A stretch of 64,000 bases of DNA from Orobanche coerulescens. Taxonomy: Eukaryota; Streptophyta; Magnoliopsida; Lamiales; Orobanchaceae. The notes beneath the pieces are model-generated. The model searched no databases, was not told the DNA's origin, and saw only the letters and a list, made by a program, of their open reading frames with translations. Shown here in pieces: positions 11,881-23,550 of the stretch. The position numbers and the translations under genes were made by a program. Each line of letters begins with the position of its first letter. Within the stretch, counting starts at the first letter, position 1. The stretch is from the NCBI GenBank assembly GCA_033398695.1, contig CM065802.1:140416096-140480095 (forward strand), read 5' to 3'.

Positions 11881-14278
11881 AGGTTGTGGAAACCTAGGCT
11901 GTCGGGTCAGTGGTGTCTATTGAGTTTTGTCTCGTCGGATTTTGTCTGACTGAGTCGTGTCGCGACGCGTCGTCTGAGTTTGTTGGTCGTGATTAGTATC
12001 GAGGGGCGATCATCATCTTCGTGCGACCTGTGGAAGTAAGTCTCCCTTCTTTGTGTTGTGCCTCGTGTGACACGAGCTATTTGTTTGATTTTGTGTTAAG
12101 TGATGGAACCTTCATGTAGATTCTTGGTTTCGTGATGCGTTCGTGTGATTCTCTTGTTTCGTTTGTATGAGGAGTGTTGTCATTTATTATGTCTTTTTGA
12201 CTGTGATAATTGACTGTTTGCCTTCCCGGTAAAAGACACGTATTGTCCTGACTTTGTGCGATTTGATGCATATATTATAATATGTTTAAACGAATATTGT
12301 TACATGAGTATTTTTGGGCATTCTAGCCCATTGAATTATTTTTGAAAACCTTGAGTATCTTAGAAAATAAATTTCGAGACGTACTTTTAAAATGAATCGT
12401 TTTCTCGTGGTACTTCCAAGGTGCCACAATATGTTTCCAAATTCTTCTACCTCGAGGACCAAAATATTTTGAGATATTTTCAATGTTTTAGAAACACTTA
12501 TACTTAGACCCGAGGGTCGAATATTCTGAAAGTTTTCACAAAAAGGAAAGTGTCCTTGTTTTATCAAACACAAGATGGTTTTCAAAGTCTCGACAATGAT
12601 TTTGTTCAACTTTTTGTAAAATGATACTCAAGATCAACTGGTGTTTCCAAACTGTTTCCATAAGGTGGTTTTCGTTTTTAAAACCCATCATTTCCTGCTT
12701 GTGGTCGGGGAAGGTGGGATGACGATCTTTAATGTTGTCATTTCGTGGGGGCTTGCGTGTTATCGCACCTGTGTGAGTTGTTAAAGCTTGAGTTTGTACG
12801 TTTGCGTACATGTGTGATTGTTTCATGATGGTTGTAATTATGTGCTGGTTAACGTTCGGGTCGTTGAGGTCGCCGAACGATACCGTCGTTGTTGTAGTGT
12901 TTGTGTGTATTACTTTACGATGGTAATCGTTGTGTATGATATGTGTTATGATTCCTTGTTGCGCTGAGTTGGCATCTCCGGTTTGTTGTTTTGTGATGTT
13001 ATGTTCCATTGTACCTAGCATTTGTATTTTCGGTATGCCGAGCCGAGGCATTTCAACCGTGATGTGTCGGGGAATGTACGTGCATTTTGTCCTTCTCACA
13101 AGAATACATTTCGAGTGTGGACTCGAGAGACACCGAATTCAGATTCGCGAATTGGCTACCGAGACTTTCGGAGTTCGCGCTCAAAGACACGATCTGGAAT
13201 CGGCTTTGAGAGGCCTTTGAAGGATGTTTCGCGCTTGCTTGTTGTGTCGTCACCTTGATTTCATTGTGAGTTGCGGGGCGACCTTCTTTTATAAGAGGTC
13301 GAATGTAGTACCCGTGTTGTTTTTAGACTCGCATTTTCTCTTTCTCGAGTCTATCGACTCGCTCGTGTTCGTTGATACTTTCGAACTTGTTCGTATTTCG
13401 GTTTCGCTGCTCGAACGAGCCGTGATCTTGTTTTGGGTCAACTGTTATCGCCGTGACTTTTTCAAGTTCGGTTCGATTCTTGTGAACCTTGTTCTAAGTG
13501 ACATCATCTGGTTTTACTAGTTCTCTTATTCGAAGTGGATTAGATTTTGAACTTCTATATTTTCGACTCTGTCGACTCGTTTATGTTCGTTAACATTTTC
13601 CGAGCTTGCCCTATCCCTTGCTTTTATTGATCGAACGAGTGTGGTGTTTCAAAATTACTCGCTTTGTCGTTGTGACTTTTCAATCGCTATTCCCTTTCTG
13701 TGGATCTTATGGGAATGCATGTCTTGTAGTTCTCACGGATCATCCTGGGAGTTGTTGTTTGAATTTTATTATCCTTCGTGTTTCGGACATGATTGTTCGA
13801 TTTTTGTTGTCTCGATCGTTTGTTTGTTCGGTTTTTGTTCTCATTTCGTGATTGTTGAGCGTTCAGGCTCCTTCCTAATTCCCTCAAGTTCGGGAAATTA
13901 GTCTCGTTTTCGATCTTCCAACCCTTGGGCGGTGGAATTCCGTAGTTGTTCAGCGATTGACTCGCGTTTTGATTGATGTACCGTTGGGTCGGTCAATCTT
14001 ATCGATTTTCGTTCATTGTGTTTTGTGATTGTTCGAATAATTGACTTGACTATATTAACCGTTTGATGACGCTTGTCATCTGTTGGTTTTATTATATCCC
14101 CAACGGCGATGTTGTGTTGGTCGTCGTGGAGCGTGTTTTCACGCCGTATATCCCTTGCGTTGTTTGTAACATTTCGCCGTTGGGCGTTAGTTACGCATTC
14201 TTGTGTGTCTCGTTGAGTTTTTCCTGGCGGAATATTTCTCCCCCCTACTTGTTTTAAGTTTCGGGACGAAACTTCTTT
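11881..14278 (+). other. Coding-free interior of the non-autonomous gypsy element
   Basis: No Gag core, CCHC knuckle, DTG protease, xxDD RT, RNase H or integrase motif was found in any frame. The longest open frame (12536-13099, minus) is low-complexity Thr/His-rich and resembles no known protein. Only the leader-like first part after the PBS and the tail before the polypurine tract look like a gypsy element. Confidence 0.7.
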
Positions 14279-14292
14279 TAAGGAGGGTAGAA
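14279..14292 (+). other. Polypurine tract
   Basis: AAGGAGGGTAGAA lies immediately before the 3' LTR start (TGTAATATCC at 14293) and follows a GGGACGAAAC motif commonly seen there in chromodomain gypsy elements. It is the expected primer site for plus-strand DNA synthesis. Confidence 0.75.
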
Positions 14293-17200
14293 TGTAATAT
14301 CCGCAATTTTCAATTTCCGGTAATTTCTTTTTTTTTTTTTCAGTGGAAGTCCGTTTTGACGACTCGCTCATGACCGTTTCGTCATTCTGAGAATGATTAA
14401 TTCTACACTTTTTGTCATCCGAGTTCGTTTCGGTGTCGTTTTGTTGAGTTCCGTGCTTTTTAGCGACTTTTTCCGCACTTGAGTTCGATTCTTGCGAATC
14501 TCGTCCGAATCGCCGTTTGAGTTCCCGCAAGTCCGTTTAACTTTGTTAGACGTGTTGTGAACTTCGGTTTTGTTATTCGATCACATATCGTGATTTCCGG
14601 GCGTTTTGGGCCATTTTGTAATTTCTTGAAAGTTACGGGTATCCGTATCTGGAATTATTGTCTCGACCCGTTTATTGGTCGCATATGATTAATTATGGTA
14701 TTATGTTTCCATTTCGGGTCGTTGATGTCGTCCGAGAACTTTTCGCCGTTCGCCTGCGCGTTTCGGAAATCGGGTCGCCGAGCTCGGCGGGATCGCCGGA
14801 CGGCTGCGGATCGCCGGACGATTGCGGCACCGGCCGGAAGATGCGGCAGAACCGGCATAGCGCACGCTATCGCCGGGAAGGCGCGCGCTAACCGGCAGTG
14901 TAAGACGCTAGCTGCTTCGACCAACGACGCCATCGCCGGACAGTGGGGTTTCTGAGGTTCTGGACTCGGTCAGGATCGGCAGGTAGCGCATGTTACGCCG
15001 AGCGTAGCGCGCGCTAGTCGGCAGGCGTAGCGCACGCTGTCGGCCGGCTAGCGTACGTTACCTGGCCGGGCATTTCAGTCCAGTGGCTCTCGGATAGCCG
15101 GCTAAGCGCCAAGAAGCTTCCGGCCGTAGCGCACGCTAGCGGGAGTCGGGCGGACGAGTCATGGTCGGCAGAATTGTTCGGTGGTGCCGGGTCATGCGGG
15201 CCATGGCCGAGAGTGCTCGGCCGATACTCGCCGATAGCGCACGCTAGTCCGGGAAGGCTAGCGCACGCTAGTTCCGGCCCAGTATATATATGACAGACCA
15301 GCCACTTTTACCTTCGTTTTTCATTTCCTTCCTTCTCCGTACGCGGCTGGCGATTCATGGGCGACGAAGCCATGTTGTTTAACAACAAATCCATGAAGTC
15401 CTTGAGTTCATAACATCAATCAATCATCCGTTATCATCCTTTGATCCAGCGAATCAAGGTAATCTTCCTTAGAACCCTAATTTCGTGAATTTGGGGGTTT
15501 TCACATTTTTGTCCGATTCGTTCCGTGTTTTTGATTAATTCATGATGGGTATGATTAATCTTGGTAGTATTCTTGTGTTTAACATCATTTAATCCATTGT
15601 TCTTCGTCGAATCGATGTATATTTCTTGTTTTCCTTCGAATTGACTTTTTGGGGGATTTGTCCTCGATCTCGTTTTTCATCCGTTTTCGATGGATTGATT
15701 ATGGTTAAATGATATTGTTAAACATATTCTATGGATTGTATATCCATATTTCAACTTGGAATTCCGTTTTCGGCTTTTGACGGGACGAATCGTGTTCTTG
15801 ACCGTTTTGGGGGAAATCCTTGAACCTTCGTCATTTGTTCTTTGAATTCAGCGGCTTTGGGTCGTACTTTGGAATTCATTTTCGTTGTTATTGTTTTCGT
15901 TCGTAGTTCATTGTTGTGGATTGTCGTTCGGTGGAGTCGGCGAGTTCGTAGTCGGTTCGTGCCAACCTACTTCGGCCGATTCTCCGCGTTGTGGTCATTC
16001 GAGGCAAGTACCTTGTCCATACTTTTCTTGTTTCGTGGATATGATAATTGGTGATCGTCTTGGTTTGTTTGTTTGTTTGAAATGAGTTTTCAAAAGATTT
16101 GGTTAGCCTCGTTAAAGGCCTCTTTCAAAACCGTGTGTGTTTTATGATTGGTGTGGTTCGTGAATAACTATGTGAATTCTTTGTATATGCTTGGTGTTCA
16201 TGCTGCACTTGGTATTGTGTGTGGACGTATATTATTTCATTTCGGTGCGTTGTGGATTGACGTGGTGTTTTGCTAAGTGTTTGATGCCTCTGGGCGAATT
16301 GTTTGAATATCCTTGATGTGATATGTTATTTGTGTGAATGTGTGGATATGGTTGAAGGTCTACGGTGGCACATGGCATGTGATCATGTGGCCAGGATGCA
16401 ACAAGTGATTGATCCAACCGTGAGAGCCTGAGATAATCTACGGTGGCACATGGCATGTGATCATGTGGCCAGGATGCAACAAGCGATTGATCCAACCGTG
16501 AGATGTGTGTGATTTGTTTCGCTAGCCAGCTCGGGAGGGTCCTTCGAGGCCTCGGGTGGGATGTCGGTGGTAGCGTCCCGATCCTAGGCGATGCGCGTGT
16601 GTGATTATGTTTCGTTGATTTTACGTCCGTTGAGGACACGTGATGTTGGGCTTTGACCATGTAAATTGTTGGTGGTTTCCTATTTGCGAAAACAAAACAT
16701 TTGGGCTGTGACCCTATTGATTTTTGGAAAGAGAAGGATTTTATAATCCTAAATTGTTTTCTATTAAAACTCTCGATGGCATTTTAAACTGTTTTGTAAA
16801 TTGTTTCCCTTATTTGCGATCTTTCGGTTTTGGAAATATTTACCCAAACTCTTGCCTCGGGAAGTACTTTTCTTTACGTTTGGATCTTTGAGGATTCCTG
16901 ATTATTATTGTTCTTGGAACTTGTATTGTATGGCTCGTATTTTTGCACTTGTATTGCACTAGCAAAACAGTGGAGTTTGCTAACCCCGAGTATTCGGGGT
17001 GGATGTCTATTTTGCATTCAGTTTTGGAGCATAGCACAGGTCGGCACGAAGGATGATGAAAGATGAACGATACTAATCACACGAGGATCTGCATTCACGT
17101 CGTTTGGTCTAGTTGTATTTTCTTTTCCGCCGCAAGATCTTTTCCCGTTGTACGGAGTTTATCAGTATTTTGACCCCGCGTGGGTATGTGTTTGGAATTG

Positions 17201-17356
17201 AGTTGTATGTTATTATTGAAAGACCAAGTCGGTCTACTGAGTCATTTTAGCCTTAAAGGCGAGGTTTAGATGTTTGATTTTAGTTATCAGCCTGGTAGAT
17301 CCTCGAGGAGAGGGTCTACGGCGTGTAATATCCCTGAGCGGATTGGGGGTGTTACA
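14293..17356 (+). repeat. 3' LTR of the non-autonomous gypsy element
   Basis: 3064 bp, colinear with 8814-11863. It keeps the palindrome block (14860-15275), the TATATATA box near 15283 and the tandem duplication (16360-16502). It ends GGTGTTACA and is followed by TSD CTTAC. Confidence 0.9.
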
Positions 17357-19088
17357 CTTACAGAGGCCAAGCAAGAACTTCCTCAGCTTGATCGGGAAAC
17401 TTAATCGGCAAGTATGCATGCAACCTTCCAAACAGATCACGGGAATCTCTGCAGTACCATTTTTGCCTTTGGAACTTTATGTGATTTTGAGCCTGCAGTT
17501 TTGACAAGTAAAAAATAAAGACATCAAGCAAAGTCCATAACAAAGAAGTTGAGAAAAAAGGCAATGAAAGAAAATGGAGAAAACGGTTCATTATACCAGA
17601 AGACGAGGGCTGCTTAGGGGAGTCTTTGGTCACAAAATTAGAAACAGAAAGAGAATCAATCCGCTATTTCAAAACAAGCGTTATATAAGAAAGAGAACAA
17701 GAGAAGCAAACAAAAGTACAAAACAGTGTGTATTAATGAGTATTAGCTGTAGAATATTACAGACCTGAATAATGAAATCTACAGAGACAACCGAAGTACC
17801 TGCTCTTGAAATGTCCTTGAATCATTACATTTCCTCAACTTCAACAGTACGGCAGATTGTATCTTCTCAATTATAACTTCTTGATTCAGGAGGCTTACTT
17901 GTGCATGCAACAGCGGTAATACAGCATTCAACATAAAGTGTGTCAATGGACTTCTTACTCACTTCAAGTCCTCAGTTATAGTTAACTTGACACATACCTC
18001 TCTCTTCGTTGGGTATATATTCACATCAATGTGTTGAGGTGGCAATTTTATTGACATGTAGATGAAAGGCTTGGATGCCTTTGGTAATGTTGCAGAATAA
18101 ACAATTTCAATTGACCTCTTTAGAGCACCACATTCCACCAGTCTATCTGAATGATTGCAAAGAAAGAGGCAACAAATTAGACCAAATGAACCATTTGAGA
18201 TAGACAACTTCATGGCAAATATTTGCAAGACCGAAAAGAGGGAGGTCGACAATGTAACATACAAGAATCCAAATTGTAAAAATAACAAAAATAAAGAAAG
18301 AAAAAAATAGAGAATCCGGTCTCTATAGCGTTGTCCGAACACGGGAGGTAAAATTGACCAAGAGTTATAATTGATCTACATGTCAGATATTATTAGCTCC
18401 CATTAAAAGTTAGGAGCAACTACCTACCATTAATGAAAAGCACCATCGTTATCTTCTTTGCAATGTAATTGGAGTTTGAAATAAAACCATCCATTTCAAA
18501 AACTGAACTTGAGGGATCATCATCCGAAGCTTCTATCTTCATAAGATTTTGTGCAATCGATACTCCGAACATACGATAAGGCCAAGCCTTGAGGATGTCG
18601 CAATTGAATGAACATCTGCTCTAGCAGCTCCATGCCAAAGAGATACCATCATTAAAAGGCATAACATGATCGATGGGTGACTCTATGGACAACTAACCTG
18701 AAGAGACATAACATCTCAGATAATTTAACCGAAAGGATAAATCATGTCATTGTGCACTTTATGGAATGTTGATGCATAAGTGGGGTCATGATCAATTGTT
18801 CATGAAACACTTTCTTTTTTTGATACTTACCGTTAAGTTCAGCATCAACTTCTTCCAATTTTTTACTTGGTTTATTTTTTATTTTTGGTCCTTTATATCT
18901 TTTTCATTTTCCAAAAACATAATCACTTCAAATCTTAAAGGTCTAAAATCAGTGTTGTAAAAATACTCATAGAATTGGGAAAACATGGCATGAAGATACG
19001 AATTAAGATGCATACCATGATTTGAGTACCCTTAACAGCTGCACATGCTTTTGGTTCATGCTCCATCATACCATCCTTATAAGTTGCC
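17357..19088 (-). pseudogene. MLH1: Captured fragment of DNA mismatch-repair gene MLH1 (six exons)
   Basis: MLH1 is the MutL-homologue ATPase of nuclear mismatch repair and meiotic crossing-over. Six minus-strand blocks match the middle of plant MLH1 in order: 19088-19016 (EHEPKACAAVKGTQIM); about 18643-18428 (FEMDGFISNSNYIAKK); 18146-17998 (ATLPKASKPFIYMS, DVNIYPTKRE); 17898-17800 (SLLNQEVIIEKIQ); 17663-17597 (TKDSPKQPSSSG); and 17492-17357 (SHKVPKAKMV, GRLHAY). Most blocks end at AG/GT splice sites and several junctions keep phase; for example, 18428 joins 18146 to give IND-RLVE. Introns are retained, so it was captured as genomic DNA. The N-terminal ATP-binding motifs, one exon between the first two blocks, and the C-terminal dimerisation domain are absent. 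Frameshifts occur in blocks 2 and 6, and the acceptor before 17898 is spoiled. It lies inside the CACTA, between the TNP1-like gene and the element's end, and is split by the gypsy insertion. It is not a working MLH1. Confidence 0.9.
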
Positions 19089-19576
19089 CTGATAAAGAGA
19101 GATAAATATGTTCATATTTTATACTTGCAAGCATGATAAATTGCAACTGTAATGTCGAGAAAGAAAAAAATCTAAAAATACAAAAACCAGATAACGTACC
19201 GAAGTCCAAAATGAACAAATATTGTCGAGAGGATTTTGATATATTTGCCTAGAACACGGATATAGATAGCATAGATCACAGCAAATTCAGTAAGAAGGTG
19301 TAATATCAATTACCTATAACCATGGAACTGACCCTTGATTTATATGCCTGACATACCTTTCCCCTCCTCCTTTATCCGGGCTTGGGACCGGCAATACAAT
19401 GCAATATACAACAATTGCATTGGCGGAGTTAAAAAGGGGTTAGTTAATAAGTCGGGCAAACATCTTAAAAAACAAGTAATACCAAGTTCTAAATGTTTAG
19501 CAATAAACCAACATAGGACACATATTGTGCATCAAAATAGAAATCCGAAATAGAAGTCCAGACATAAGATTCTTAA
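19089..19576. other. CACTA sequence between MLH1 fragment and TNP1-like gene
   Basis: No gene is assigned. On the minus strand at 19200-19300 a short open stretch reads FAVIYAIYIRVLGKYIK, which looks protein-like but which I cannot place in MLH1 or the transposase. The left edge of the captured DNA therefore lies somewhere here. Confidence 0.35.
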
Positions 19577-21717
19577 CTAATTAAAAGAAACGAATTCCTT
19601 AGGCCATGCGGTCGTACTCCCAACTGCATCCGCGATGACTGACATATCTGAGTTAGGCCTCCACAAATCAGCATTAGGAACCAAAGCTACTTGAACCCAA
19701 ACCTTCCAAGCATCATTTCCAACGGGAACACCGTGCACCATAGCATTAGGATCCGTGGATGCAATTGTAGCTTCAGCAAGAACCTTCTTTCGCCAATCCA
19801 ATAATTTGCATTTGCGATCAACAGTGACACTTGTACGGGCATCTCTTGAAGTTGAACCATAACAATCACAAACATTAGAGCTACCATTATGTGACGACGG
19901 AGTGGGTGACTTCCCAGTCAAATTTTCCCTTGAACCAATACTATGCAAATGCGGAGAGGCCATCTTTGAATTTGCTTTCTCCTTTGACGCGAAACCCTAG
20001 GAACAATCACGAGTTAACATGTAAGTGAAAACTATAAATAACTCTAAAAACAATGTGCTTGACTACAAAATACTTGCCTGCATACGCATAAAGTGTCTCA
20101 TCTCCGCCATTTCATTTTCTAAATGTTCAAACTTCTCCATTTTTATTCGCTCAAACTTGATTCTCAAGTGCTTGGACTTTCTTTGAACTATTCATGTGGA
20201 TACCTATTTTTGATGGGGTAATACCAAATCCCATCCCTCTAACTCTTCCATTTCTCTCGGGCCCGAGTATTTTAGAGAGTGCGTCCTCATTAATTGATGT
20301 CAAATGGGAGGTTTGAGTGGATGTGATCTCTTGTATTTTACTCTTGAAAATTAGTAAACAAACAAGTGTTAAATGATAGATTAGGCAAAATACTCCCTCC
20401 GTCCCAAAATAATCTTCTATTTTTTCTTTATTGTTACTATAATTGAACTTTGAGAAATAAACATGGATTGATTTGATTATAATATCAATAACAAGTTTTT
20501 GTATTTTTAATAGGATAGTTAAATCAACCTAAAATAATTACTCAAAGTTCATTCGTAATAATGACATAAAAGATTGGCATTTTGGGCGGAGGGAGTAAAA
20601 AAATAAAGTATGATTTAGTTGAAATGTCACTTACCACACAATCGGCAATAAATGGAGTTGGTACTTCACCATTCTTTTTAGTGTGTGCTTTACACCAAAT
20701 ATCTTCTCTCCTTAGAGGCTTTTCTGGATTCTCCTTTCTCTAAAAAGAATAAGTACTATTTAAGTTAAAATACAAAACTAAAAATATGTAATAATCACGT
20801 GAGGTGGGATGGAAGGAGTATTGATCAATTTATAGAAAGTTACCATTTCATCCTCTAGTCGAGCATACCCCTTCCGACTCATTGTATGTGGGGCATGATT
20901 GTTCGCCCTAATCTCCTTATACATTTTGCTCTTCACCTACGCCATTTCTTATGTTACAAACAAAAAATATACAACCTAAACTAATTATAAAAACGAATTT
21001 ACCTCAAATTCATTTGATAACTTTTCTGCGATAAAAGTGCTCCACTCTTCAAGAGATATGTTATCTGGTTTAAGGGCTGCAAATTTTGACTCTTTATCTC
21101 GCATTTTTGATGCATCTCTAAGAGATTCTATCAGCTTCGATTTAGACTGCCTCTAACGAGTGCCCATTTGTTGAATAATAAGCTTCTCGTGCATGTCATC
21201 AATCTTGAATCTCCCCTGTACATAAACATCATATCACAAACAAGGGAACATGTACACTTTAATTTTTATGTTCAAACCCAATTAAATATATTATCATTAC
21301 CTTAACACATGTCCACAAATCTTTCTTTGTTTCATTAGGAACTTTCCTCCAATCATCAATATTGACTGGTACAAATTGTCGTGCTAAAGCACCCAAGAAT
21401 GAAGATAACCACTCGGAATGCTCACCGATAGGCTGTCCTCTTTCATTGAAATCCACCTCTATTAGTTCCGTAGGATTTGAGCATAACTCTCTCAACCTTG
21501 TTGGGCCTCTTTTTTTCTTTCCCAATGCTTCTTGTTCTTCAACCAACTGCTCTGCACAGGTATATTCATTAGGAACTTCAGTAGAAACACGTTCAGGAGA
21601 GGGATTCGACCCTCTTTCACAAATTCGAATGCATTCGTTCCCTTGTTGTTGCGAAATTGCAACCGATGCTAAATGTATTTTCTTCAAGCGCCTGCTCCCC
21701 TTTCTTGAACTCTGCAT
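19577..21717 (-). pseudogene. TNP1-like second protein of the CACTA element (plant transposase_24 type)
   Basis: This is the smaller CACTA protein, which in characterised elements binds the subterminal repeats and assists the TNP2 transposase. Exons read on the minus strand: 21717-21301 (HSEWLSSFLGALARQF, W..VP...K..LW), 21215-21003 (MGTR then stop, LRDASKMRDKES), 20936-20844 (YKEIRANNHAPHTMSRKGYA), 20739-20634 (REDIWCKAHTKKNGE), about 20330-20080 (DALSKILGPERNGRVRGMGF, then a coiled-coil-like stretch), and 19963-19577 (CKLLDWRKKVLAEA, WRPNSDMSVIADAVGST.AWP). These are signature segments of the plant En/Spm transposase_24 family. A TAG at 21153-21155 replaces a conserved Trp. Its 5' end is cut by the copia insertion at 21720, whose TSD contains the ATG/acceptor-like CTATGCAG. 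A MITE sits in an intron. Confidence 0.85.
20393..20595. mobile_element. Stowaway-like MITE in an intron of the TNP1-like gene
   Basis: 203 bp, flanked by TA (20391-20392, 20596-20597), with inverted ends CTCCCTCCGTCCCAAAAT and CTCCCTCCGCCCAAAATG. It has no coding capacity. It lies between the exons at 20634 and about 20330, so splicing would remove it. Confidence 0.88.
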
Positions 21718-21719
21718 AG

Positions 21720-23535
21720 TGTTGGGATTCCACAGAAAATAAACGCAGCGGAAGAATAACAGAATCCCTAAGAGGATCGATCAAGTAACGTATATACGAA
21801 AAGAAAAATACGAAGATCAAGGAATCAAAGTCCCATACCTATGATGTCTCTGAAAAACCTTCGTATGATGATGATGATGAAGAGCCCTTCGTTCCAAGCA
21901 CCTAAAGCAAGATGCCTCTACTTCACACGCCGGAACTTGATGGAAAAATCGACAAGCTTCCTTTCTTCAAGAATGCGGCTAGGGAAGCTTGTAGGAATTT
22001 TCTCTCTCAACGTATTCTTCTTATATCTTGTCTCTAAGATCAAGATGAAGTTTTCAACCTTACTCACTCACTCAAATTCGTGATTTTGAGTTCATTTTAA
22101 GAAGAAGTTGTCCTCTCTCCTTTTTAAAGACTTTTATTTATAAAAAAAATGAAAGTCTTCCTTTAACACATGATTGAGGGTATCAAATACACCTCACATA
22201 TGTCACCTAGTGACATAAAATAAGTTTAAAAGAGACAAGAGAGGGAGGGGGACGGCCTTAAGGGAAATTTCCAAGAAGACGGGTCGAATTTACTCGGCTG
22301 TAATCGGATGTTCACAAATGAATCCGTCATGTATCGGATGTTCGTCAAACGAATCCGTTTTATTTCCAATGTGTTTGGACTAATTAATTAATCCAATTAA
22401 TTAATTATATCAAACACAAATATATATTTCTCTAAGAAATATAATTTATGAATTAAAGTAATCACCCAAGAACCTACATACAATTCATAAGACCGCTATT
22501 TGATTTATCCGATAAATCAAACTTAGATATCTAATATCTAATATTATAAGAGAGATTATTAATTCACATTTATCCATCAATGATCCTATCGCGACTCGTA
22601 GGTTCGTCTCACCGCATTGGGAGGAAACAATGAGTGCGGCATCACTTAGCCACTCGCGGCCGCATCAGAACCCCGATCGAGAACGAATGAACGAATCATT
22701 CCGTAACCATTATGTCGTGAATACTATATACGTATAGACCCTTCATCGATGTCGGTCAAGTCTTCGGTCACGGTAAAGTCAAACCCTACTGTTGACTAAA
22801 ATCTATACATGAGTTAATGCAAATCAAAACCGATCGATTAATAGTGTATCTAATACGACTATATCGTAATGCTTGCCAAAGACTTATGATCTTATTTGCC
22901 ATTAACCGTATAGGACATTCGCCGCTCACTAACAGAGATAGAATCCTTTCTTGGCGTTCAAAGAAAGATCGCTACTCGCCCATATAGTCCGCACTTCGAG
23001 GTCGACTCAAGAATTAAGCAAATGAGTCTAACTACTCTAATGACAAACTAAACGTCACGGACACATCTTCTCTTGAACCCTCAAGTCAAAGGTCCACGTA
23101 TACTATCACAACCTTTCGATTCGTCATCGACTCTCCGAGAGTGAATACCGTGTGATCGAATCGAGTATGAGTCATGTTCGAGTATCTTGGTCCCACCAAT
23201 ATACTTATAACTATGCTATCAAGACGTGCACACATCCTAGCATCGCTTATACAAGTCTTATTAAAACTTAATGTCCTGTTAAGTTTTATCGACTTGCGAA
23301 CTAGTTAAGCATTCGAGCTCTAAACACTTCTAGTGCCTATCTCCTTATCTCCATAAGGAGTAGAATGTTCACTCTCAAATGCAAGGACTATTATTCTATA
23401 TACCAAATCACAATGCAGTGATATACAATAATATAGAAATAATAATTGCCTTATTAAATATAATATTCATAATTACAATACAATTGCTCTCACTCTCTCA
23501 TCCTCTGAGTGGCATTCGAAGGCATATTCCTAACA
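21720..23535 (-). repeat. 3' LTR of the copia element
   Basis: 1816 bp. It differs from the 5' LTR largely at CAG/CTG and CCNGG words, where bases are missing or swapped. It contains a (CAT)n/(ATG)n run near 21866-21881 of variable length between the LTRs. Confidence 0.93.
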
Positions 23536-23548
23536 ATCTCCCACTTGC
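23536..23548 (-). other. Polypurine tract of the copia element
   Basis: The minus strand reads GCAAGTGGGAGAT directly before the 3' LTR start TGTTAGGAATATGCC. The gag-pol stop codon is just upstream at 23551-23553. Confidence 0.8.
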
Positions 23549-23550
23549 AC

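Larger units (their letters stand above)
8814..17356 (+). mobile_element. Non-autonomous gypsy-type LTR retrotransposon (LARD-like)
   Basis: The 8543-bp element has two very long LTRs (8814-11863 and 14293-17356, about 3.05 kb each), both TGTAATATCC...GTTACA, and a perfect 5-bp TSD CTTAC (8809-8813, 17357-17361). A primer-binding site follows the 5' LTR and a purine-rich tract precedes the 3' LTR, so it is structurally complete. The 2.4-kb interior has no gag, protease, RT or integrase on either strand. Its LTR ends and the sequence before the polypurine tract resemble chromodomain gypsy elements. It must have been mobilised by proteins of another element. It is inserted in the MLH1 fragment carried by the CACTA. 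Confidence 0.9.

Noticed and set aside
12536..13099. 187-residue minus-strand open frame inside the coding-free gypsy element
   Set aside because: Low-complexity Thr/His/Asn-rich composition, no domain, and antisense to a T/G-rich spacer. Most likely a chance frame.
17959..18342. A single 127-residue protein with an N-terminal hydrophobic domain fused to MLH1-like sequence
   Set aside because: The hydrophobic part is intron sequence upstream of an AG acceptor at 18147-18148. Only 18146-17998 is MLH1 exon.
21841..22083. Met-rich open frame repeated at 29273-29521
   Set aside because: Lies in the copia LTR pair, on the strand opposite to the element, and is driven by an (ATG)n microsatellite whose length varies between the LTRs.
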